The position numbers were made by a program, and so were the translations under genes. A DNA stretch of 25,811 bases. Origin: Patescibacteria group bacterium UBA7396. Lineage in GTDB: Bacteria > Patescibacteriota > Gracilibacteria > BD1-5 > UBA6164. The stretch is taken from positions 1-25,811 of the forward strand of contig DKNE01000002.1 in NCBI GenBank assembly GCA_002470645.1, in the 5' to 3' direction. The stretch's first letter is position 1; every line of letters begins with the position of its first letter. Of this stretch, positions 18,701 to 25,811 are shown piece by piece. The notes beneath the pieces were generated by a model that was not told the DNA's origin, searched no databases, and saw only the letters and a list, made by a program, of their open reading frames with translations.

Positions 18701-21700
18701 ATGTTTGATAAAAATCTTGATAATTTCTTAAATGATAAAATTACGGATTTTTCTGAGATTTCAAAAAATATTTGAAAAACAGATATTACGAAAGGAAAAA
18801 ATCTTGACAATCTTGCTTGAATCTCTCTTTCAATTGCAAGTCCAGAACAAATAAGAGCTCTATCATACGGGAAAGTTCTTATTTCTGAAACTATAAACTA
18901 TAGAACCCAAAGACCAGAAAGAGGATGACTTTTTTGTGAACAAATATTTGGACCAAGAAAAAATTATGAATGTGCTTGTGGAAAATATAAAAGAATTAGA
19001 TACAAAGGAATTGTATGTGAAAGATGTTGAGTAGAAGTTACTAAATCTTCAGTAAGAAGAGAAAGAATGGCTCATATTGACCTTTACACTCCAGTGGCTC
19101 ATATTTGGTTTTTAAAATCAGTTCCTTCAAGAGTTGGGTTACTTCTTGATTTACCAGTAAAAAAATTAGAACAAGTAGTATATTTTGCGTCATATATCGT
19201 TACTGATGTACACGAAGATAAACTCAAAGAAACTCTAAAAAGTTTAGAAGATACGTATAAAGTATCAAAAGCAGAAATGCAAAAAGATCTTCAAAAAGAA
19301 CTCAATGATCTCAGAATTAGAAAAGAAGCTTGAGAAATAAAAGAAAAAGAATTCAATGTTCAGGAAGCAATTCTCATGAAAAAAATTGATACTCTTACCG
19401 AAGAATTTGAAGATCTCAGAATGAAATTAAAAATGCTTGTTGTTGGAGAAGTTATTGGAGAACTTGATTACAGAGTATTAAAAGAAAAATTTCCTCATGT
19501 ATTTAATGGATGAACTGGTGCTGAATATTTAAAAAAATTACTAGAAAGAATTGATTTAGAACAATTTATTCAAAAAGAACAAGATGAGCTCAGGAAAGCA
19601 AGTCAAATGAAGAAAAAGAAAATTTTACAAAAAATTAAACTTGCTTCAAATCTTTTAAAATCAGGACAAAGACCAGAATGGTTTATTTTGGAAGCACTTC
19701 CAATTATTCCACCAGACTTAAGACCGATGATTCAACTGGATGGTTGAAGATTTGCTTCTTCTGATTTGAATGATCTTTATAGAAGAGTTATTAACAGAAA
19801 TAATCGTCTGAAAAAATTGATGGAACTTGGTGCACCAGATGTAATTTTAAAAAATGAAAAAAGAATGCTTCAAGAATCAGTAGATATGCTTATCTCTGGT
19901 GAAACAAGAACGAATAGATCAGGATTTGTTTCAGCAAATAAAAAAGCTCTCAAATCTTTAACTGAAGTATTAAAAGGGAAACAAGGACGTTTCAGACAAA
20001 ATCTTCTTGGGAAACGTGTGGATTATTCATGAAGATCTGTAATCGTAGTTGGACCAAAACTCAAAATTGATGAATGTGGGTTACCAAAAACTATGGCTTT
20101 AACATTATTTAAACCATTTGTTATAGGAAAACTTATTGAAGATGGTGTGGTGTATAACGTAAAACATGCTGAAAAAATTATTGAAGAATCTGGAAAAATC
20201 GTTTGGGATGCACTTGACGAAGTAATCGAAGGAAAATATGTTTTATTAAACAGAGCTCCGACACTTCATAGACTTTCTATTCAAGCATTTAAACCAGTAC
20301 TGATTGATGGAAAAGCGATTCAATTACATCCATTAACGTGTACGGCATTTAATGCGGATTTCGACTGAGATCAAATGGCAGTTCACCTTCCGATTACTCA
20401 TGCAGCTCAAAAAGAAGCAAGAGAACTTATGGTAACTTCTAAAAACTTATTATCCCCAGCTTCTGGAGAACCAATCGTGGCTCCTTCTCAAGATATGATT
20501 TTATGATGTTATTATCTCACTCAAGTAGCTGATAATGCAAAATGAACTGGACAAGTTTTCGCTTCTAAATATGATTTAGAACAAGCATATGATGCAAAAG
20601 CAGTAGAATTAAGAGCTTTAGTTAGAGTAAGATTAAACTGACAAATTATTGAAACTACTTATGGAAGACTCCTCTTTAATGAAATTGTTCCTGAAGGACT
20701 TGCTTTTGTAAATGAAGTTTTGAAAAAATGAGTGATTAAAAGAATTTTAGCTGAATCATTTGAAAAACTTGGATCTGAAGTGACGGCAAAATTTGTAGAT
20801 AGTATTAAAAATTTCTGATATAAATATGCTACTATTTCAGGACTTTCGATTTCTGCTTTTGATATGATTTCACCAGAAAATAAAAAAGATTTATTAAAAT
20901 CTGCTGATGATAAAGTAAAATATATTCAAAAGAAATATTGGAATGGTTTCTTAACAGAAAATGAAAAATATTCACAATCTATTTTGATTTGGGCTGATGT
21001 TAAAAAAGTGATAGAATGAGAAATGAAAGGATTATTTACCAAAGAAAATCATATTTTTAACTTTATTGACTCATGAGCGAGATGAAATCGGTGAAATGTG
21101 ACGCAATTATGTTGAATGAAATGACTCGTTGCTTCTACTTCTGGTAAAACTATCGAACTTCCTATTAAATCTACTCTGAAAGAATGATTTTCTACTCTCG
21201 AATACTTTATCGCAACTCATGGTTGAAGAAAAGGGAAATCTGATACGGCTCTAAAAACAGCTCAATCAGGATACCTAACAAGAAGACTTGTAGATGCGGC
21301 TCAAAATATTATCGTAAAAGAAGATGATTGTCATACCGTTCATTATAAAGAAATATTAAGAAATGATAAAAAAACATCATTTTCTGAAAGTTTTGAAGAT
21401 AGAATTTATGGAAAAACACTTGCTTCTGATATAAAAGATACAAAATGAAAAGTATTAGTAGACTCTGGAACCACTATTGATAAAAAAATTATTGATATCA
21501 TCACAGAATATAGCATAGATAAAGTAAATATTCGCTCTGTTCTTACTTGTGATACTGAAGGTTGAGTATGTAAAAAATGTTACGGACTTGATTTAGGTCT
21601 CAATAAATGAGTAGAAGATGGAACACCAGTTTGAGTTATCGCTGCCCAATCTATCGGAGAACCAGGAACTCAATTAACGATGCGTACTTTCCACTCTGGA

Positions 21701-22726
21701 TGAGTAGCACAAGCTGGATGAGATATGACTCAATGACTTGCAAGAGTTGAAGAATTATTTGAAGCAAGAGTCCCTAAAAATCCAGCAGTTATTTCTGACT
21801 TAGAAGGAACCGTTGAAATTATCCCATCTGAAAAATACAATACAGTAAAGGTTACTGCATTAGAACTTCATGAAAATGAATACTTCTTTGCTTGAGATTA
21901 TGAACTTTTAGTGAAAGAATGAGCAAATATAAAAGAAAAACAAGTGCTTGCAAAATCAAAAAAAGATAAATCAAAAGTAGTGGCAACCGTTGCTTGAGTA
22001 GTGAAAAAAGTAGAAGATGGTATGATTGTAGTAAAAGATGAAATTTATAGAACTTCAAGTTTTGATATAGAACAAGGAATTACTCCTTTAGTTACGAATG
22101 GTACAAAAGTAGTAAAATGACAAAAATTAACCGAAGGTCATATCAATCTTGCAAGACTTATGGAAGTTGCTGGAATACTAAAAACTCAAGAATATATAGT
22201 AGAAGAAATTAAATCTATTTATGCTTCTCAATGACAAACAGTAAATTCAAAACATATTGAATTGATTGTAAGACAAATGTTCTCAAGAGTAAGAATTTTA
22301 GATAAATGAGATAGTGAATTTTTCCCATGAGATATTGTTGATATTATCAGATTTAAATCTGAAAATGATAGACTGCTTGGAGAAGGTAAAAAAACAGCAA
22401 TTGCTGAAAGATTACTTTTATGAATAACTAAAATTTCTCTTTATACTGAAAGTTGGTTATCTGCTGCATCATTCCAAGAAACAGTAAGAGTACTGGTAGA
22501 AGGATGAGTAAGTGGAAAAATCGATAAACTCAAAGAATTAAAAGAAAATGTAATTATTTGAAGACTCATTCCTGCCGGAAAACAATACAGAAAAATTAAT
22601 GGACTTGAATTAGAAAGTGATTTTGAAGAAGATGTATATTTTGATAGAAATGAAGATGGAGTAGATGTTGGAGAATTTCATTTAGAAGAAGTTGCTATGG
22701 ATATGGAACACGAAAGTGATTTTTAA
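18701..22726 (+). CDS. rpoC: DNA-directed RNA polymerase beta' subunit
   Basis: Beta' subunit, 1341 residues. Zinc site 1: Cys91, Cys93, Cys106 and Cys109 (CACGKYKRIRY, then CERCG). The clamp and rudder region has [20 protein letters not shown], and the catalytic loop NADFDGD is at 551-557, with Gly556 encoded by TGA (20366-20368). The secondary-channel/trigger-loop end reads VIAAQSIGEPGTQLTMRTFH. The second zinc site has Cys in KEDDCHTVHYKE and CDTEGGVCKKCYG. The C-terminus ends with an acidic tail (SDFEEDVYF, MDMEHESDF). An N-terminal extension of about 40 residues precedes the usual start (ISLSIASPEQIRALSYG). It forms the polymerase core with RpoB in the preceding gene and ends on a strong terminator. 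Confidence 0.98.
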
Positions 22727-22737
22727 GAAAACTTTAT

Positions 22738-22769
22738 AAAAAGTAGAATATTTTATTATTCTACTTTTT
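22738..22769 (+). terminator. Intrinsic terminator after rpoC
   Basis: Arms AAAAAGTAGAAT (22738-22749) and ATTCTACTTTTT (22758-22769) pair perfectly with an eight-base AT loop and end in T5. Begins 11 bases after the rpoC stop. Confidence 0.92.
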
Positions 22770-22800
22770 ATTTTTGATATATTTATTACAACGTGTATTT

Positions 22801-22829
22801 TTGCATTTTAGCATAAAATATGTTAGAAT
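22801..22829 (+). promoter_or_regulatory. Strong candidate promoter with extended -10
   Basis: TTGCAT at 22801-22806, 17-base spacer, TAGAAT at 22824-22829 preceded by TGT (an extended -10). Transcription would start near 22836, giving a leader of about 26 bases to the ATG at 22862. The best sigma-70-type match in the window. Confidence 0.65.
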
Positions 22830-22861
22830 GAAGAGGATTTAAATTTTATTCTAATTTTTAT

Positions 22862-23347
22862 ATGGAACAAAATAATAATACTCCTGAAAAAAATAACCAT
22901 CAATGACAAAAACCAAATATTTCTCAAGGAGCAAATAAAAAATTACAAGAAACTTGAGCTAGAATTGAAAAAATCAGGCAAGATGAAAGATATGATTTTA
23001 TCAAAGATGAGCTTAAAAAAATTGGAAAATTAACACCAAATAATCCTAAAGCGAGTTTTTTATTTTCTGATAAAAATGGGAATAAAGATACTATGAAGAT
23101 AGATATGACAGCTCAAACTTTAGAATTTCAATGAAAAACAATTAAAATAGATCTCCTCAAATGAGCTACCATGTCCAGTATCGTATTTTCTCAAGAGACG
23201 GTAAAAATAGAAGGAAAACTATGATTTTTTTCTGGTTCTTGAAGTGCTGGGTATAAAGAATTAATACATGCTATTGATAATGTGATGCAAAAATGAAATT
23301 ATACTTTACTTGCAGGAAACGAACAAATAGGATTTCATTTAGCATAA
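22862..23347 (+). CDS. Hypothetical protein, 161 aa
   Basis: A 161-residue soluble protein not recognised as a family. Residues 1-40 are low-complexity and rich in Asn, Gln and Lys (MEQNNNTPEKNNHQGQK), probably disordered. Residues 45-65 form a charged helix, and about 66-130 a beta-rich domain (SFLFSDKNGNKDTMKIDM, then TLEFQGKTIKIDLLKG, then SIVFSQETVKIEGKLG). A glycine-rich turn (GFFSGSGSAG) leads into a helix (YKELIHAIDNVMQKG). No signal, membrane span or Cys. Seven or more TGA glycines. It has its own strong promoter between the rpoC terminator and the moxR promoter, so it is probably a single-gene unit. Confidence 0.75.
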
Positions 23348-23366
23348 TTTTCTTGTAAATAACTTT

Positions 23367-23394
23367 TTGAAAAAAAATTTTTTTTGAGTACAAT
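23367..23394 (+). promoter_or_regulatory. Candidate moxR promoter
   Basis: TTGAAA at 23367-23372, 16-base spacer, TACAAT at 23389-23394. The -10 overlaps the left arm of the inverted repeat at 23392-23425, and the start would fall near 23401. Confidence 0.5.
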
Positions 23395-23425
23395 GCACTT
23401 AGGATTTTTATATTCTAAGTGCATT
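23392..23425 (+). repeat. 11-base inverted repeat upstream of moxR (possible operator)
   Basis: AATGCACTTAG (23392-23402) and CTAAGTGCATT (23415-23425) are exact inverted copies separated by 12 AT-rich bases, ending three bases before the moxR ATG. The left arm overlaps the -10 box and predicted start, which suits a repressor site better than an RNA hairpin. No T-run follows that would make it a terminator. Confidence 0.6.
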
Positions 23426-23428
23426 ATT

Positions 23429-24394
23429 ATGACAAACCAAAAAGAACAAATACAACAATTTAGTTTAGATATCGAAAATCTTCTCTATGAGATTTCAAAA
23501 AAGATAATAGGACAAAAAATACTCGTGAGAGATTTACTGATTGCTTTATTTTCAAAATGACATATTCTCATAGAATGAGCACCAGGACTTGCTAAAACTC
23601 TCACTGTTGATAGTTTAGCAAAAACGCTTGACCTGAATGCGAAAAGAATTCAATTTACTCCTGACTTACTTCCCAGTGATCTTATAGGAAGTAATGTGTA
23701 TAATCCTTCAAAAAATGAATTTTATGTAAAAAAATGACCGATATTTTCAAATTTTGTGTTGGCTGATGAAATCAATAGAGCTCCTTCAAAAGTACAATCA
23801 GCACTTCTTGAGGCTATGGCTGAAAAACAAGTAAGTATTTGAGATACTACTTTTAAACTTGAACCTCCATTTATCGTTTTAGCAACTCAAAATCCAATCG
23901 AACAAGAAGGAACTTTTCAACTTCCTGAAGCGCAACTCGATAGATTTTTACTTAAAACAGTAGTGGATTATCCAACAGAAAGTGAGGAATTAGAAATACT
24001 TAAAAATATTCAATCCATAGAAAAAGCAGAACTAAAAACCCTCTTTTCTAAACAAGATATTTTTAAAATACAGGATTTGGTGGAAAGTATTTATGTGGAT
24101 GAAAATATTTTATCTTATATCAAGGATATCGTTTTTTACACGAGAAATAAAGATTCAAAAATTTCTTCTTATATCTCATATCCAGTTTCACCAAGAGCTT
24201 CACTTTCTATTTTAAAAACTTGTAAGGCACTTGCATTTTTACAAGGAAGAGATTTTGTGATTCCAGAAGATGTAAAAGAAATGGCATATCCAGTTTTAAG
24301 ACATAGACTGATTTTAAATTATGTGGCTATGGCTGATGGAGTGCTTGTTGATGATATTATAAAAACTATTTTAGATAATGTTGTAGTAAAATAA
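23429..24394 (+). CDS. MoxR-family AAA+ ATPase
   Basis: A 321-residue MoxR-type AAA+ ATPase, a chaperone-like enzyme that matures or remodels partner protein complexes together with VWA-domain proteins. Walker A is GAPGLAKT (residues 50-57, first Gly TGA) and Walker B LADEINRAP (Asp113, Glu114). The MoxR-typical segments are ALLEAMAEKQVS (pre-sensor), ATQNPIEQEGTFQLPEAQLDRFLL (sensor 1 and arginine-finger region) and VSPRASLSILKTCKALAFLQGR (sensor 2, C-terminal lid). The C-terminal RHRLILNYVAMADGV is also typical. The DUF58 gene follows after one base (TAATATG), the classic MoxR-DUF58 pairing, so the two are very likely co-translated. Confidence 0.95.
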
Positions 24395-24395
24395 T

Positions 24396-25241
24396 ATGCA
24401 AGATATAAAAAAACTTCACATAAAAATCAATCGCTTAGTAGATAGTTTATTTGCTTGAAATTATAAAACAGCATTTAAATGAAGGGGATTAGAGTTTAGT
24501 GATTATAGAGTGTATGATGAAAATGATGACGCAAAATACATTGATTTTCTTGCTTCAGCCAGAGAGTGAAAACTACTCATTAAAAGATTTGAAGAAGAAA
24601 GGGAATTAGCGGTATTTTTTCTTTTAGATATTTCTGAAAGTATGTATTTTTGAGAGTGAGACAAGAAAAAAATCGATACTCTTATAGAAACTTTTTCTTT
24701 TTTGGCTTTTGCGGCAAATAAAAATAATGATAAAATAGGAGCTATTATATTTAATGAAACTTGATTTGAACTCGTAAAACTCGGAAAATGAGTGAAAAAT
24801 ATTCATAAAATCTTAGAAGCGATAGATAAAAAATCCTTTCCCAAAATAGAAAATTTTTCTCCCAATACACTTTTATCATATTTTCATAATTTACCGATAA
24901 AAAATTCGCTTGTGTTTCTTTTAACTGATAAAATGAATGATTTTGATGATAAAAATCTCAAAATTGCCTCTCTTAAAAATGATTTTGTTTATATAAATAT
25001 TTTTGATTATTTTGAAAATAATTTATCAAATGGACATGGAGTTGTGAGACTCAGAGACAGTATACAAACTTTTTTTATCAACCTGGGAAATCACAAAAAA
25101 ATTGAAGCATATAAAGCTTTAAGGCAGAAAAAAATACAGGATTTTTCAAAAAAATTACATAATTTTAGGATGAGTTATTTTTTTATTGATAACACGACTA
25201 ATATTTTTGCCAAGTTACTGATATTTTTTAAAAGTAGATAA
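24396..25241 (+). CDS. DUF58 (VWA-like) protein, MoxR partner
   Basis: A 281-residue DUF58 protein. The signature GRGLEFSDYRVYDENDDAKY, then IDFLASAREGKLLIKRFEEERE, is textbook DUF58. It leads into a VWA-like fold with a MIDAS-type DISES (Asp78, Ser80, Ser82), which binds a divalent metal in related proteins. Usual partners of MoxR ATPases; no enzymatic function is established. No membrane segment is evident here, unlike longer DUF58 proteins, so it is probably soluble. The C-terminal end is basic (AKLLIFFKSR). A glycine codon near 24480 (KGRG) is TGA. It overlaps nothing and is followed after 23 bases by a small membrane protein on the same strand. Confidence 0.9.
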
Positions 25242-25264
25242 TTTTTAGCATTTAGAAAAAATAT

Positions 25265-25711
25265 ATGACCGATATTTATGATATAAAAATTTTATTATTT
25301 TCATTTTTATCTTCTTTGGATTATGTGGTAGTGATTTTTATCATAGTTTTTTTGTTATTTTTTTATTTTCTTTTAGAATATTTTTTCTTCCCCCAATCTC
25401 CTGATATAAAACTAAAAACAGAGCATATTAGTGATGAAAAAATAAAACAAAGACTTGAATATTTAGCCAATAATGCACATACTTTTTCCAGAGATATTTT
25501 TTATAGAGAAGTAGGACTTTTTTTAAGAATGCTTATCAGTAAACAAAAAGAAGACAGAAGAGTATTTTTTATGACTTTATCAGAAATAGAAAAAAACTTT
25601 AAGAGTTATTATTTTCCTCTCTTAAAAGAAGTGTATTATCTCGAATTTAATCATAATTTGGAAGATAATTTTGAAGTGAGAAAAAATATTTTAGAAAAAA
25701 TAAAAGTGTAG
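25265..25711 (+). CDS. Small membrane protein in the MoxR-DUF58 cluster
   Basis: A 148-residue protein with one strong transmembrane segment (about residues 18-45, VVVIFIIVFLLFFYFLLEYFFF). A soluble helical C-terminal domain of about 100 residues follows (LKTEHISDEKIKQRLEYLAN; FYREVGLFLRMLISKQKEDR; FKSYYFPLLKEVYYLEF). I do not recognise a family. Position after MoxR and DUF58, and the single span plus soluble domain, resemble small membrane components (DUF4381-type) often placed in this cluster, but no sequence motif proves that. It carries no TGA codon (its single Gly is GGA). The stop codon lies in the terminator hairpin. Confidence 0.8.
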   Translation: MTDIYDIKILLFSFLSSLDYVVVIFIIVFLLFFYFLLEYFFFPQSPDIKLKTEHISDEKIKQRLEYLANNAHTFSRDIFYREVGLFLRMLISKQKEDRRVFFMTLSEIEKNFKSYYFPLLKEVYYLEFNHNLEDNFEVRKNILEKIKV

Positions 25712-25730
25712 AATACACTTTTATTTTTTG
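25695..25730 (+). terminator. Intrinsic terminator after the MoxR cluster
   Basis: Arms of 16 bases, AAAAAATAAAAGTGTA (25695-25710) and TACACTTTTATTTTTT (25714-25729), pair perfectly around GAA. The TAG stop (25709-25711) of the membrane-protein gene lies in the stem tip. Confidence 0.9.
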
Positions 25731-25747
25731 GTTTGAGAATATAGCTA

Positions 25748-25811
25748 TTTCAATAATCATTTTTGGAGTATAATAATTGTGTTATGATATGTCAAGCCCC
25801 CAAAAAACTGG
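25748..25811 (+). other. Possible promoter and start of a further gene
   Basis: TATAAT at 25769-25774, with TTTCAA at 25748-25753 (15-base spacer) as a weak -35. Two ATGs follow (25784 and 25789), both open to the window edge; the second begins MSSPQKT. Too short to say more. Confidence 0.3.

Noticed and set aside
1..25811. tRNA, rRNA, CRISPR, insertion sequence or prophage
   Set aside because: No cloverleaf-like sequence, spaced direct repeats, transposase or integrase motif or phage structural gene was seen in any gap or frame.

Overview
This AT-rich window (roughly 30% G+C by eye) comes from a bacterium that reads TGA as glycine (genetic code 25), so it belongs to Candidatus Gracilibacteria (BD1-5/GN02) or Absconditabacteria (SR1). 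The sequence shows this directly. With TGA as a stop nearly every gene shatters into pieces; with TGA read as glycine, 23 intact genes appear, all ending in TAA or TAG. TGA codons fall on invariant glycines, such as the NADFDGD loop of RpoC, the P-loops of PcrA and MoxR, and the dinucleotide-binding motif of a short-chain dehydrogenase. The window alone does not separate the two phyla.

Layout. 1-2677 (+): an operon of tatD (5' end missing), a secreted C39-like cysteine peptidase and mutY, converging on a 71-residue minus-strand gene. 3100-5644 (+): pcrA helicase and a small Cys-rich protein. 5670-6257 (-): a divergent nucleoside-phosphorylase-like protein. 6392-7651 (+): the 5'-nuclease part of DNA polymerase I, ending inside the proofreading domain. 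7684-9293 (+): a membrane-anchored unknown and the protease HtpX. 9322-10343 (-): a Holliday-junction-resolvase-like nuclease and a short MscS channel. 10459-10707 (+): a GIY-YIG nuclease. 10739-13433 (-): an SDR, an unknown and a U32/TrhP-type tRNA hydroxylation protein. 13581-15008 (+): a MATE transporter. 15153-22726 (+): rpoB and rpoC. 22862-25711 (+): an unknown protein, then MoxR ATPase, a DUF58 protein and a small membrane protein. The last ~80 bases hold a possible promoter and the start of another gene.

Themes. Six of the 23 genes handle DNA: TatD, MutY, PcrA, the Pol I 5'-nuclease, the HJR-like nuclease and GIY-YIG. Two of them have lost parts: MutY lacks its iron-sulfur ligands, and the Pol I protein lacks the polymerase domain but ends in a peptide resembling a sliding-clamp-binding motif. 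No gene has a Shine-Dalgarno sequence; starts sit in A/T-rich leaders. Intrinsic terminators are clear and often shared by convergent genes. No tRNA, rRNA, CRISPR array or insertion sequence was seen, and no gap between genes exceeds about 210 bases.
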